DNA of 64,000 nucleotides from Ruminococcus sp. (GTDB lineage: Bacteria > Bacillota > Clostridia > Oscillospirales > Ruminococcaceae): positions 124,001 to 188,000 of the forward strand of contig JAFXSC010000018.1 of NCBI GenBank assembly GCA_017525915.1, in the 5' to 3' direction. Below are positions 1-8,028 of this stretch, piece by piece. Every line of letters starts with the position of its first letter. Within the stretch, counting starts at the first letter, position 1. The notes below the pieces were generated by a model that was given only the letters and a program-made list of their open reading frames with translations, did not search any database and had not been told where the DNA came from. The translations under genes were made by a program, and so were the position numbers.

Positions 1-2
1 GC

Positions 3-110
3 GTATATGCCGGCGGAGATGCCGTTACCGGTGCGGCAACAGTTATCCTTGCAATGGGCGCAGGCAAGAAGGCTGCGGCTGCAATGGATGAATATATGCA
101 GAATAAGTGA
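3..110 (+). CDS. gltA: Glutamate synthase small subunit, C-terminal fragment
   Basis: The 35 visible residues read VYAGGDAVTGAATVILAMG and then GKKAAAAMDEYMQNK, ending at TGA. This is the characteristic C-terminus of the NADPH-dependent glutamate synthase small chain and related FAD/NAD(P)-binding oxidoreductases: GGDAVTGAATVILAMGAGKKAA contains the last dinucleotide-binding segment. The enzyme feeds electrons from NAD(P)H to the large subunit, which makes glutamate from glutamine and 2-oxoglutarate. The rest lies beyond the left edge. The gene converges on pheA across a shared hairpin. Sudoxin- or dihydropyrimidine-dehydrogenase-like paralogues share this tail, so the gene symbol is probable rather than certain. 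Confidence 0.75.
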   Translation, partial: VYAGGDAVTGAATVILAMGAGKKAAAAMDEYMQNK

Positions 111-135
111 TCAGTGTTTAGTGAATAACAGAATT

Positions 136-163
136 AAAGGGAACGCTTAAGCGTTCCCTTTTA
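136..163. terminator. Bidirectional intrinsic terminator, gltA/pheA
   Basis: The perfect inverted repeat AAAGGGAACGC/GCGTTCCCTTT is centred at 148.5, with a T tract on the plus side and A residues on the other. It lies between the convergent gltA stop (110) and pheA stop (169), so it can end transcription from both sides. Confidence 0.85.
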
Positions 164-168
164 ATTTA

Positions 169-1287
169 TCAGCTCTTGAAAGTACCGAGCAGGCGGAAGT
201 ATTCGAGGTTTTCGCTGAGGTCGCGGAGGGTAGCGGCAACGGACGGGTCGGTGAGCTTTCCGCTGAAATCGAGATAAAATCTTACATCGAAGCTGCCGTC
301 TCTGATGGGACGGTTCTCGATCTTCAGGAGGTTCATTCCGTTGACGTAGAATTTGGTCAGAAGGCGGTAAAGACTACCTTCGGTATGCGGTATCGTAAGC
401 ATGACGCTTATCGCATCTGACTGCGGATCGACCTGCAATTCGCGTGATATGCACACAAACAGTGTTCTGTTCACGGAGCAGTCGGCAATATTCTCGGCGA
501 TTATGTCCAGCCCGAGCCTGTTTGCACATTCGGGGGAGCATATCGCGGCAAATCTGTCCTCATCGGCGCTTGCGGCGACCATTTCGGCGGCAAGGGCTGT
601 ATTTGTATATTCAGAATTGCGGAAGCTGTTTACGGTCAGGAAGTCGCTGCACTGTGCAAGGGCCTGAGGGTGCGAGAATACGCAGCTCACTTCGCTGAGT
701 TTTGTGCCTTTTTTTGCGGCAAGGCAGTGGTTTATCTCGACGCAGACCTCGCTGACTGTGAATATATCATACTTTGCAAGGAGATCGTATGTGCTGTCAA
801 CTGAACCGGCAGTCGAATTGTGTACCGGCAGTACGCCGTAGTCTATATCGCCGGACTGCACCGCCTTGAATACGTCCTCGAAGGTGCGGTAGAAAATAAG
901 GTCACGGTCGCCGAAGATCATTCTTGCGGCTGTCTCGGAGTTTGCCCCCGATGTACCCTGACAGCCGATGCGCTTTGCACCGGCAAAATCCGGGGCAGGG
1001 AATACCTTCGGCTGACCGTCAAGTATCGAGCGGTTCTGGAGTATCTTGCTTATGTCCATGATGGTCGTGAAAAGCGCTGCTGTGCCATTTTCAAGCTCTG
1101 TATCGGCAGTGAGCGCCTTTATTCTGTCGATGATCTGCTGTTCTCTGCCGCTCTGGAATACGGGCATCTCGTGCTGCTTCTTGTATTCTGCAACATCCTT
1201 GCAGAGTTCCATTCTGTTCCTGAAAAGCTGTAATATCTTCTCGTCCGTAACGTCTATCTCGTTGCGGAGTTCCTGTAAATCCTTCAT
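169..1287 (-). CDS. pheA: Bifunctional chorismate mutase / prephenate dehydratase
   Basis: A 372-residue P-protein that would convert chorismate to prephenate and then phenylpyruvate for phenylalanine synthesis. The N-terminal AroQ-type chorismate mutase occupies about residues 1-90 (LQELRNEID, DEKILQLFRNRM). The prephenate dehydratase domain follows (GCQGTSGANSETAA, FSHPQALAQC), then a C-terminal ACT domain with GSLYRLL and ENRP, close to the phenylalanine-binding GALx and ESRP motifs. The start was chosen because GGAGG sits six bases upstream; longer forms begin in the leader. Two dehydratase motifs are altered: the usual ENS is HNS and the usual TRF is TLF, so dehydratase activity is uncertain. 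Phenylalanine feedback through the ACT domain is expected from the family. Confidence 0.9.
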   Translation of the reverse strand: MKDLQELRNEIDVTDEKILQLFRNRMELCKDVAEYKKQHEMPVFQSGREQQIIDRIKALTADTELENGTAALFTTIMDISKILQNRSILDGQPKVFPAPDFAGAKRIGCQGTSGANSETAARMIFGDRDLIFYRTFEDVFKAVQSGDIDYGVLPVHNSTAGSVDSTYDLLAKYDIFTVSEVCVEINHCLAAKKGTKLSEVSCVFSHPQALAQCSDFLTVNSFRNSEYTNTALAAEMVAASADEDRFAAICSPECANRLGLDIIAENIADCSVNRTLFVCISRELQVDPQSDAISVMLTIPHTEGSLYRLLTKFYVNGMNLLKIENRPIRDGSFDVRFYLDFSGKLTDPSVAATLRDLSENLEYFRLLGTFKS

Positions 1288-1351
1288 TTTATCCTCCATC
1301 GGGGTAGTTATCTGCGGCAGGGAAAGGCCTTCCGTCTGACCGCTTATACAT

Positions 1352-1380
1352 ATTATAGCAGATTTTTTTGTAAAAATCAA
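1352..1380 (-). promoter_or_regulatory. Promoter of pheA
   Basis: On the minus strand, TTGATT (1380-1375) and TATAAT (1357-1352) are separated by 17 bases, about 65 bases upstream of the pheA start. This is a near-consensus sigma-A promoter. Confidence 0.75.
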
Positions 1381-1399
1381 TAAAATAGCAATAAATATA

Positions 1400-1429
1400 T
1401 TGCAAACATGGTATAGTTTGTGTTATAAT
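1400..1429 (+). promoter_or_regulatory. Promoter of the ruvC cluster
   Basis: TTGCAA (1400-1405) and TATAAT (1424-1429) are separated by 18 bases. It is divergent from the pheA promoter and would give a leader of about 100 bases before ruvC. Confidence 0.65.
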
Positions 1430-1537
1430 AATAAAGTGTGTAGGTATGTACTCTGCCGGAATGCGCGTGCAGAGCGTCTGCGGCGGGCATCTGCGGCAGA
1501 CTGTCCGGGAAGCATGAGATGAGGCGGTGCGGCAGAA

Positions 1538-2023
1538 ATGAAAAATATACGGATACTCGGCGTAGACCCCGGATATGCGATAGTAGGCTTCGGGGTGCTC
1601 GACTACGACGGGGCAAGATTTACGCCGATAGAATACGGCGCTGTCCTCACGGATGCGGGAACACCCTTTCCGGAGCGACTTAAAGCTATCTACGAAGATA
1701 TTGAATTTATATTTGACAAATTCAAGCCCGACTGCATGGCGATAGAACGACTGTACTTCACCACGAACCAGAAAACTGCCATTGACGTTGCACAGGCGAG
1801 GGGAGTGACGGTGCTGTCTGCGGCGCGCAGAAAGGTTCCGGTCTCGGAATATACCCCCTTGCAGGTGAAGCAGTCAGTTACCGGTTACGGAAAAGCAGAG
1901 AAAAAGCAGGTCATGGAGATGACCCGGCAGCTGCTCGGACTTGCACAGATACCGAAGCCCGATGACGCAGCCGATGCCCTTGCTATTGCGATATGCCACG
2001 GACACTGCGTCCGCTGGAGCTGA
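1538..2023 (+). CDS. ruvC: Crossover junction endodeoxyribonuclease RuvC
   Basis: A 161-residue Holliday-junction resolvase of normal family length. The RNase H-like fold shows its acidic active-site residues: Asp10 in LGVDPG, Glu in MAIERLYF near residue 70, and the paired aspartates of KPDDAADALA near the C-terminus. It nicks four-way junctions held by RuvAB. The ribosome-binding site is weak (GAGGCGG well upstream). It is the first gene of a ruvC-ruvA-sseB-ruvB cluster, so resolution and branch migration are encoded together, with an unrelated gene placed between ruvA and ruvB. Confidence 0.95.
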   Translation: MKNIRILGVDPGYAIVGFGVLDYDGARFTPIEYGAVLTDAGTPFPERLKAIYEDIEFIFDKFKPDCMAIERLYFTTNQKTAIDVAQARGVTVLSAARRKVPVSEYTPLQVKQSVTGYGKAEKKQVMEMTRQLLGLAQIPKPDDAADALAIAICHGHCVRWS

Positions 2024-2170
2024 CTGTTAATTCTTAATGCATAATTATTAATTCGGAATGCGGAGTTCGGAATTCGGAATTCCGGTGTCCGATTGCGCGG
2101 ACGGATCTGAATTTAAATATTATCGCCGAAGGCGATACCACAACTGCTCACTACCCACTACTCACTATAA
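2024..2170. repeat. Intergenic repeat-like segment between ruvC and ruvA
   Basis: A non-coding stretch built of short repeated words. TTAATGCATAATT (2034-2046) occurs again in inverted orientation at 3692-3704. It is followed by tandem CGGAATTCGGAATT-like units near 2055-2085, a small TCGCCGAAGGCGA hairpin near 2123-2135 and repeated CTCACTAC units up to 2167. It resembles the degenerate intergenic repeats common in some Clostridia; that family identity is an inference. Confidence 0.45.
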
Positions 2171-2182
2171 AGGAGTGTGTTT

Positions 2183-2797
2183 ATGATATTCAGTTTAAGG
2201 GGCAAGCTTACGGTCAAGGAGCTCGGTTTTGCCGTTGTTGAATGCGGCGGAGTCGGCTACGGCTGCCGTACTTCATACAATACAGTTGCTTCGCTGGGCG
2301 ATATCGGCAGCGAAGTCATGCTCTATACTTACCTTTACGTCAGGGAGGATGTTGTCGAGCTTTTCGGCTTCGCCACCACGCAGGAGCTCAGCTGCTTCAA
2401 GCTGCTCATTTCAGTTTCCGGTGTGGGACCGAAGGCGGCTACCGCGATACTCTCGGACGTTTCTCCGGAACGCTTCGCTTTCCTTGTTGCCTCCGGGGAC
2501 AGCAAGACCTTCACCAAGACAAAGGGTATAGGTGCAAAAACAGCGCAGAGGATAGTCCTTGAACTGAAGGACAAGATATCCTCCGAAACAGTCAGCGGCA
2601 GCGTCTCGGCAGACGCGGCGGCATTCTCGGCTGTACCCTCGGGCACGGCAGGCGCTTCAGTTTCCGAAGCCCTCGAAGCTCTTATGGTACTTGGCTATTC
2701 TCAGGGCGAGGCTGCCCCGATACTCGGAAAGCTCGATCCCTCGCTCCAGACACAGGAGCTTATCAAGGAAACTCTCCGCATTATGGCGGCTAAATGA
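2183..2797 (+). CDS. ruvA: Holliday junction DNA helicase subunit RuvA
   Basis: A 204-residue RuvA. It begins with the OB-fold signature MIFSLRGKL and has two helix-hairpin-helix DNA-contact motifs (ISVSGVGPKAA and TKGIGAKTAQRI). A flexible Ser/Ala-rich linker leads to the C-terminal domain III that contacts RuvB (EALMVLGYSQGEA). RuvA tetramers hold the junction square and load the RuvB motor. ATG 2183 was preferred over the in-frame GTG at 2177 because AGGAG (2171-2175) has correct spacing to 2183 and the family starts with MIxxLxG. It is separated from ruvC by a repeat-rich gap, so independent transcription cannot be excluded. Confidence 0.95.
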   Translation: MIFSLRGKLTVKELGFAVVECGGVGYGCRTSYNTVASLGDIGSEVMLYTYLYVREDVVELFGFATTQELSCFKLLISVSGVGPKAATAILSDVSPERFAFLVASGDSKTFTKTKGIGAKTAQRIVLELKDKISSETVSGSVSADAAAFSAVPSGTAGASVSEALEALMVLGYSQGEAAPILGKLDPSLQTQELIKETLRIMAAK

Positions 2798-2851
2798 TAA
2801 ATAACATCATAACAAGAATAAAACAAATTATTACAGAAGGGAAGAATCACT

Positions 2852-3583
2852 ATGAACCTTGACGAATTATTGAAAGCGGCAATAAAAGACCCCTCCAAGA
2901 GGTCGGTCTTCCTCCAGACTCTCATCAAAAGCGATGTTTACGTTATCTGCAAAAATCCTGTAAAGCAGGAGCGTGGCAGGGCTGAGGGCGGTATCCAGCT
3001 TGAGCTTATCACGACACAGAACCCCGACGGTGATGTATTTATCCCGTTCTTCACAAGCTACCGTGCTCTCCAGCAGTTCGCAAAGCGTTATGTTGACTGC
3101 TACAAGATCAACTGTCTCCGACTTTTCGACCTTATTCAGTCGGTATCGGCAGTTCTCAACCCCAATTCCTACGGTAAGGAATTCTCCTCCCAGGAGATCA
3201 AGAGCATTCTCCTTATCGCAAGAAATCTCAAGATCAAGGCTATCTCCTACAATGAGGCTGATATCATCAACTACCGTCCCGTTGAGCATTCGGTATCCCA
3301 TATCACAAAGGCAGCAAGCAAGTTCCTCTCGAAGCAGCCGAACGTTGACCGTGCCTTCATAATGGAGATGATAAAGGGCTGCGAAAAGCCGCAGATACTC
3401 ATGGTGCTTGACATGATCGGCAGCACAAGAAAGCTCTTCGTGCCGCTCTCGAAGTACCTTTCAAAGACCGTCAAGGCGAACGAGCATCTCTGCTTCATCA
3501 GCTATGAGCAGGATATGGGCAAGAAGGCTGCCGAAACGGTAGACCCCTTCTATGTTCGCAAGAAGCGCTATTTCGAGAAATAA
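2852..3583 (+). CDS. SseB-family protein
   Basis: A 243-residue protein with the two-part layout of the SseB (enhanced serine sensitivity) family. The N-terminal domain contains VFLQTLIKSDVYVI and DGDVFIPFFTSYRALQQF, and the C-terminal domain contains PHQILMV-like KPQILMVLDM and FISYEQDMGKKAAETVDPFYV. No catalytic residues are known for the family and its cellular role is unresolved, so no activity is assigned. It has a clear GGAAG ribosome-binding region and sits between ruvA and ruvB, probably in the same transcript. No signal peptide or membrane segment is visible, so it should be cytoplasmic. Confidence 0.75.
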   Translation: MNLDELLKAAIKDPSKRSVFLQTLIKSDVYVICKNPVKQERGRAEGGIQLELITTQNPDGDVFIPFFTSYRALQQFAKRYVDCYKINCLRLFDLIQSVSAVLNPNSYGKEFSSQEIKSILLIARNLKIKAISYNEADIINYRPVEHSVSHITKAASKFLSKQPNVDRAFIMEMIKGCEKPQILMVLDMIGSTRKLFVPLSKYLSKTVKANEHLCFISYEQDMGKKAAETVDPFYVRKKRYFEK

Positions 3584-3710
3584 GGCAGCGTGACGCTGCA
3601 CCCTTCCATGTTTGCCGCTCGTAAACTCGCTTTGCTTTTGCAGACCGGAAGTCTGCTTTCGCTCACGGCTCAAAATCAATTATGAATCAAGAATTATGCA
3701 TTAAACCTAA
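3584..3710. repeat. Intergenic repeat-like segment upstream of ruvB
   Basis: Non-coding, with a GCAGCGTGACGCTGC hairpin just after the sseB-like stop. It contains AATTATGCATTAA (3692-3704), the reverse complement of a word at 2034-2046. The two copies therefore flank ruvA and the sseB-like gene in inverted orientation. Confidence 0.4.
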
Positions 3711-3725
3711 GAGGGAGGTCATGGA

Positions 3726-4790
3726 ATGATACAGACAGAGGACATGGAATTCGCCCCTAGAGTTATTGCTCCGGAGAATACCCCCGAGGACGGCGATATT
3801 GAATTCACACTGCGCCCTCAGACCCTCCATGACTATATCGGTCAGGATAAGGTCAAGGAGAAGATCGCTGTTTATATCGAGGCTGCAAAGCTCCGCGGCG
3901 AGCCCCTCGACCACGTTCTGCTCTACGGCCCTCCCGGTCTGGGAAAGACCACTCTCTCCGCGATCATCGCCCATGAGCTCGGCGTGAACCTCCGTGTTAC
4001 GACGGGTCCGGCTATCGAAAAGCCAGGCGACCTCGTTTCACTCCTGACCAGTCTAAACGACAACGATGTGCTGTTCATTGACGAGATACACCGCCTTTCG
4101 CGCGCAGTTGAGGAAATACTTTACCCTGCGCTCGAGGACAGGGTGATAGACATAATCATAGGAAAAGGTCCGTCCGCACGTTCTATCCGTATGGACCTAA
4201 AGCCCTTCACGCTCATCGGAGCCACTACCCGTGCCGGTCAGCTCTCCGCGCCGCTCCGCGACCGCTTCGGCGTTATCGAGCGCCTTGAACTCTACTCGAA
4301 GGAAGACCTCACCGATATCGTCCGCAGGAGCGCGATGATACTCGGTATCCCCTGCGAGACTGACGGTGCTGCCGAGATCGCCGGACGCGCAAGAGGTACA
4401 CCGCGTATCGCTAACCGCCTTCTGAAAAGAGTGCGCGATTTTGCCGATGTTATGGGAAACGGACAGATAACGAAGGATATTGCTTCAATTGCACTGAGCC
4501 GTCTTGAAATCGACGCACTCGGACTTGACAGCCTTGACAGGCGTATGCTCGACATGATTATCCGCGGTTACAGCGGCGGTCCTGTCGGTCTGGAGACACT
4601 TGCTTCGGCTATCGGAGAGGAGTCCGTAACGCTCGAGGATATCTGCGAGCCCTTCCTCATGCAGCTCGGTTTTCTGGGAAGAACTCCGCGCGGAAGGTGC
4701 GCCACGAAGCTCGCCTATGAGCATCTGGGCTATGCCTATCCGGAACAGTCACCTCCGCCGGCGGCTGACAGCGGACAGCTTACGTTTTAA
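3726..4790 (+). CDS. ruvB: Holliday junction branch migration ATPase RuvB
   Basis: A 354-residue AAA+ motor that pumps DNA through RuvA-bound junctions. Visible motifs are [12 protein letters not shown] near the N-terminus, Walker [10 protein letters not shown], Walker [10 protein letters not shown], sensor 1 GATTRAG with the following arginine-finger region APLRDRFG, and a C-terminal winged helix ([22 protein letters not shown]). GGAGG at 3714-3718 lies seven bases before ATG 3726. A nearer ATG at 3721 opens only a two-codon frame (atg gaa tga) overlapping the true start, which could lower initiation. Length and motif order are typical. Confidence 0.97.
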   Translation: MIQTEDMEFAPRVIAPENTPEDGDIEFTLRPQTLHDYIGQDKVKEKIAVYIEAAKLRGEPLDHVLLYGPPGLGKTTLSAIIAHELGVNLRVTTGPAIEKPGDLVSLLTSLNDNDVLFIDEIHRLSRAVEEILYPALEDRVIDIIIGKGPSARSIRMDLKPFTLIGATTRAGQLSAPLRDRFGVIERLELYSKEDLTDIVRRSAMILGIPCETDGAAEIAGRARGTPRIANRLLKRVRDFADVMGNGQITKDIASIALSRLEIDALGLDSLDRRMLDMIIRGYSGGPVGLETLASAIGEESVTLEDICEPFLMQLGFLGRTPRGRCATKLAYEHLGYAYPEQSPPPAADSGQLTF

Positions 4791-4819
4791 TTCCGAATTA
4801 ATAACTGGGGGGGACAGTA

Positions 4820-5338
4820 GTGCTCAGGGGCAGGAATATCCGTTGTAATGCGGCGTTACAGTCTCCCGAGACCGGGAAGATGATAAACGGACAGGCTCTC
4901 GGTGCAGTCTCTCAGCTGCACTACGGTCTCTGCCGCATGAGCTTCAACGGCTGTGAGGTCATAGCCGTCCACAATGCCCTCGTGTATCTGGGCATACCGC
5001 GTCCGGTCGCCGAGATAGCTGCGTATATGGAGCGTTTCCGTATGCTCTTCGGGATATTCGGATGCAGTCCCTATAAAATTGGAAAAGCCCTCGCTCATTT
5101 CGGCGCGGAAAATCAGCGCAGGAAGCTTCCGGAGGATGCGGAGGCTTTCATCATGAGCTTCTGGACGAAGCGACCCTTTCTGTCGTCGATACATACGGTG
5201 TTCTGCACCCGTGAGAAAAACGGCGTGAAGGTATGCAATCTCTACAACAACTGCAGTGAGGCAAGGATATATAAAGACATACAGAGCTTTGCCGGAAAAC
5301 GGCGTCCCATAGCAGTCTATGCTCTGGGCGCAGAATGA
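4820..5338 (+). CDS. Putative papain/C39-like cysteine peptidase-fold protein
   Basis: A 172-residue protein from a GTG start with a G-rich ribosome-binding site just upstream. The segment FNGCEVIAVHNALVYLG places Cys45 at the start of a helix, and SSIHTVFCTREKNG carries His125, followed by an Asn-rich strand end (CNLYNN). A Cys/His/Asn order of this kind is the layout of C39-like and other papain-fold peptidases. I see the residues; the fold is an inference, and the protein could be a non-catalytic relative. There is no signal peptide. It lies between ruvB and the phosphohexomutase homologue with short gaps, suggesting co-transcription. Confidence 0.45.
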   Translation: MLRGRNIRCNAALQSPETGKMINGQALGAVSQLHYGLCRMSFNGCEVIAVHNALVYLGIPRPVAEIAAYMERFRMLFGIFGCSPYKIGKALAHFGAENQRRKLPEDAEAFIMSFWTKRPFLSSIHTVFCTREKNGVKVCNLYNNCSEARIYKDIQSFAGKRRPIAVYALGAE

Positions 5339-5363
5339 ACAGATAATTACAGGAGAACAATAG

Positions 5364-6719
5364 ATGTCAAGATTATTCGGTACAGACAGCGCAAAGGGCG
5401 CTGTGGTAGCCGACCTCTCGTGTGAGGTAGCGATGCAGGCAGGACGTGCATCTGCCGCCGTTATTTCGGGAAGTCAGGAAAAACGTTCAAAGATAATAAT
5501 CGCCAAGGACGGGAGACTGTCCTCGGATATACTTGAAGCCGCTATATGCGCGGGGATATGCTCTGCCGGAGCAGACGCGGAGGGCGTTGGCACTATACCT
5601 GCCCCTGCCGCTGCATGGCTTACAAAGGAGCGCGGTGCTGATGCCTGCATAATGATCGCCGCAGCCGGCACCGACCCCAACGCAAGCGGCATACGCATTT
5701 TTTCACCTGAGGGAAGGCGCTTCGGCACCGATATCGAGGAGCAGATAGAAAGCCTTGTTTTCGGCATAGGCGCAGGCTCAGTGCTCTCACGTCCTTCGGC
5801 TGAAATGGGAAGAATGCTCCGCTATGACAACGGTGCGGAGGAATACATAGAACACGTCTGCGACCTCGTTCCCACCTGTCTTTCGGGTATGAAGGTCGCT
5901 CTCGGCTGCTCGGAGAGCTGTACCTCCGTTACTGCGGAGAAGCTTTTCAAGGCTCTCGGTGCGGAGGTGCTGATGCTTCCGGAAACGGACAGCGATTTCG
6001 ACCCTGATATCGAAACGGCTTCGACAAGCCTTGAAAGACTCATGGAGTATGTTCCGGCATACGGCTGCGACTGCGGTTTCGTCTTTGACAACGAGGGCTT
6101 TGGCTGCCGTGCTGTTGATGAGACAGGCAAGCTCACTGACGGCGATTCCCTCCTTGCGATATTCGCAAAGTCATTTAAGGAAAGGGAAAAGCTCCGCGGC
6201 AATTCTATCGTGGTGAACTGCATGAGCGGTCTCGGACTGTTCAATTTTGCGCGTGACAACGGCATAAACGTACTCACCTCCGGCGCTGCTGACCGCTATA
6301 TCCTCGACCGTATGCTTGAGGAGGAATGCTCGCTCGGCGGCGAGAGGAGCGGTCACATCATCTTCCTCGATGACTGTCCTGTCGGGGACGGTCAGCTCTG
6401 CGGCGCAAGGCTGCTCGAAATAATGAAGGTGACGAGAAAGAAGCTCAGCGAGCTTGCCGGCGAGATGCAGAAGCTTCCGCAGATAGTCCTCAATGTCAGG
6501 ATAGACCCGCGGAAGCGTGAGATATGGAAGAATGACAGCGTTATAACCGACCTTGTGAAGGCTAATGCTGAAAAACTCGGCAGCGAGGGACGTGTCATCG
6601 TCCGCGAGGCTTACGGTTCAGACCCATTCATCAGAGTAGTCATTGAGGGAAGGGACTTCGGCGAGATAAACGAAATGGCTATGGAAATTGCAAAGACTAT
6701 CAAGGCGAGATGCGCGTGA
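5364..6719 (+). CDS. Phosphoglucosamine mutase-family protein, probably non-catalytic
   Basis: A 451-residue protein with full GlmM/phosphohexomutase length and domain order. The N-terminus (FGTDSAKG), the paired sugar-binding loop GGERSGHIIF and the final phosphate-loop region (GSDPFIRVVIEG) are recognisable. The catalytic positions are not. The phosphoserine loop, normally SASHNP, reads AAAGTDP with no serine or histidine. The metal-binding loop, normally DGDADR, reads DNEGFG. A phosphoryl transfer by the family mechanism therefore looks impossible. What remains could bind a sugar phosphate or a partner protein; in other Firmicutes GlmM binds the c-di-AMP cyclase CdaA, which makes a regulatory role conceivable but unproven. 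The reading frame is intact and codon use is normal, so this is not a decaying gene. Confidence 0.85.
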   Translation: MSRLFGTDSAKGAVVADLSCEVAMQAGRASAAVISGSQEKRSKIIIAKDGRLSSDILEAAICAGICSAGADAEGVGTIPAPAAAWLTKERGADACIMIAAAGTDPNASGIRIFSPEGRRFGTDIEEQIESLVFGIGAGSVLSRPSAEMGRMLRYDNGAEEYIEHVCDLVPTCLSGMKVALGCSESCTSVTAEKLFKALGAEVLMLPETDSDFDPDIETASTSLERLMEYVPAYGCDCGFVFDNEGFGCRAVDETGKLTDGDSLLAIFAKSFKEREKLRGNSIVVNCMSGLGLFNFARDNGINVLTSGAADRYILDRMLEEECSLGGERSGHIIFLDDCPVGDGQLCGARLLEIMKVTRKKLSELAGEMQKLPQIVLNVRIDPRKREIWKNDSVITDLVKANAEKLGSEGRVIVREAYGSDPFIRVVIEGRDFGEINEMAMEIAKTIKARCA

Positions 6720-6759
6720 ATAAGGCGTTCCGCTCGCCGCATTCAGAGGGAGAATAGTA

Positions 6760-7623
6760 TTGAGAACAGCAGATAAATGGAAGGAATATTTCCTTCTTGA
6801 TACATCGGACGGCGAAAAGCTCGAAAAATGGGGAGATATCAGTCTCGTCCGCCCCGATCCGCAGATAATCTGGAAGACGGAGAGGACTGACCGTCTCTGG
6901 GAGACTGCCGACGGTCACTATCACCGCTCCGACAAGGGCGGCGGTCAGTGGGAATTCCGCAGGAAGCTTCCCGGGGCGTGGAACATCTCCTACCGCGAGC
7001 TTACCTTCAATATCCGTCCCACAGGCTTCAAGCATACCGGGCTTTTCCCGGAACAGGCTGTTAACTGGGACTTCATGGCGGAGAAGATAAAGAGTGCCGG
7101 GCGCGAGATAAACGTCCTCAATCTCTTTGCATACACCGGCGGAGCAACACTTGCCTGCGCGGCTGCCGGAGCTTCAGTATGCCACGTTGACGCATCGAAG
7201 GGCATGGTGCAGTGGGCAAGGGACAACGCTGCCGCATCGGGGCTGACCGAGAAGCCCATACGCTGGATAGTGGACGACTGCGAGAAATTCATTGCCCGCG
7301 AGATACGCCGCGGACGTAAATACGACGCCGTTATCATGGACCCGCCCAGCTACGGCAGAGGTCCCGGCGGCGAGGTCTGGAAGCTTGAGGACTGTGTTTA
7401 CGACCTCGTTAAGCTGTGCTCCGGAGTGCTCTCCGACAAGCCGCTTTTCTTCCTCATAAACAGCTATACCACCGGACTTTCACCGTCTGTTATGGGCTAT
7501 ATACTGGGAACTGTCCTCGCCGAAAAATACGGCGGAAGCGTGACCTTCGACGAGATAGGTCTTCCCGTGCAGTCTACCGGTATGACTCTGCCCTGCGGCT
7601 CGACAGCTATATGGCAGAAGTAA
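6760..7623 (+). CDS. Class I SAM-dependent methyltransferase (RlmI/RlmK-like core)
   Basis: A 287-residue protein. The Rossmann methyltransferase core shows motif I VLNLFAYTGGATLAC, an acidic SAM-ribose residue in HVDASKG, and motif IV MDPPSYGRG. The NPPF/DPPSY class methylates amino groups or C5 of bases in RNA, and the closest family by motif is the 23S rRNA methyltransferase group RlmI/RlmK. An RNA substrate is therefore likely. The N-terminal 80 residues lack the PUA domain of RlmI. The start is TTG at 6760, with AGAGGGAGA upstream; no in-frame ATG with a better site is present. It lies 40 bases after the phosphohexomutase homologue. Confidence 0.8.
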   Translation: MRTADKWKEYFLLDTSDGEKLEKWGDISLVRPDPQIIWKTERTDRLWETADGHYHRSDKGGGQWEFRRKLPGAWNISYRELTFNIRPTGFKHTGLFPEQAVNWDFMAEKIKSAGREINVLNLFAYTGGATLACAAAGASVCHVDASKGMVQWARDNAAASGLTEKPIRWIVDDCEKFIAREIRRGRKYDAVIMDPPSYGRGPGGEVWKLEDCVYDLVKLCSGVLSDKPLFFLINSYTTGLSPSVMGYILGTVLAEKYGGSVTFDEIGLPVQSTGMTLPCGSTAIWQK

Positions 7624-7641
7624 ATGCAGCGGAGGAAATCA

Positions 7642-8019
7642 ATGCAGTTTAAGAAAGGTCTGGGCTGGAAAGCCTGCTACGATGAGGAAAGAGAACTGTA
7701 TACCGCACAGAGGAGCTGGCGAGGATTCTATCAGCTATGTGAGATAGACAAAGAGACCTATGATAAGCTCGGCACTGACGAAGCTCCCGGTAAGCTTATA
7801 GACAGTGGACGTCACCTTTTCGAGTCTGACGATGATTATTACACCCCGCCGTATATCACCGTTTATGACGAAAAATATGCAGAGATAGCTCCGTGGTCGG
7901 ACGCGCTGAGAAGGGCGGCCATAAAATTACCCGAGGAACTGACCAAAACCGGAACAGAACTCCGGGACAGCGGGAAAACAAATGAACACCTCGGGAAAAA
8001 TCAGGAAAACAAAAAGTAA
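7642..8019 (+). CDS. Hypothetical protein upstream of the ECF module
   Basis: A 125-residue protein that I do not recognise. ATG 7642 follows GGAGG by six bases, so it was preferred over the ATG at 7624. The sequence is rich in aromatic and charged residues (GLGWKACYDEE, SWRGFYQLCEIDKETYD, YYTPPYITVYDEKYAEIAPW) and ends in a hydrophilic Lys/Asn tail. It has no signal peptide or membrane segment, so it is probably cytoplasmic. It sits 18 bases after the methyltransferase stop and nine bases before ecfA1, which suggests a shared transcript. Confidence 0.7.
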   Translation: MQFKKGLGWKACYDEERELYTAQRSWRGFYQLCEIDKETYDKLGTDEAPGKLIDSGRHLFESDDDYYTPPYITVYDEKYAEIAPWSDALRRAAIKLPEELTKTGTELRDSGKTNEHLGKNQENKK

Positions 8020-8028
8020 GCATCACTT

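Noticed and set aside
169-1380. Longer form of pheA starting at 1380
   Set aside because: The extra residues would cover the promoter -10 and -35 boxes; ATG 1287 has GGAGG and matches the family N-terminus.
2050-2170. CRISPR-like array in the ruvC-ruvA gap
   Set aside because: The repeats are short, unequal and without regular spacers, and no cas genes are present.
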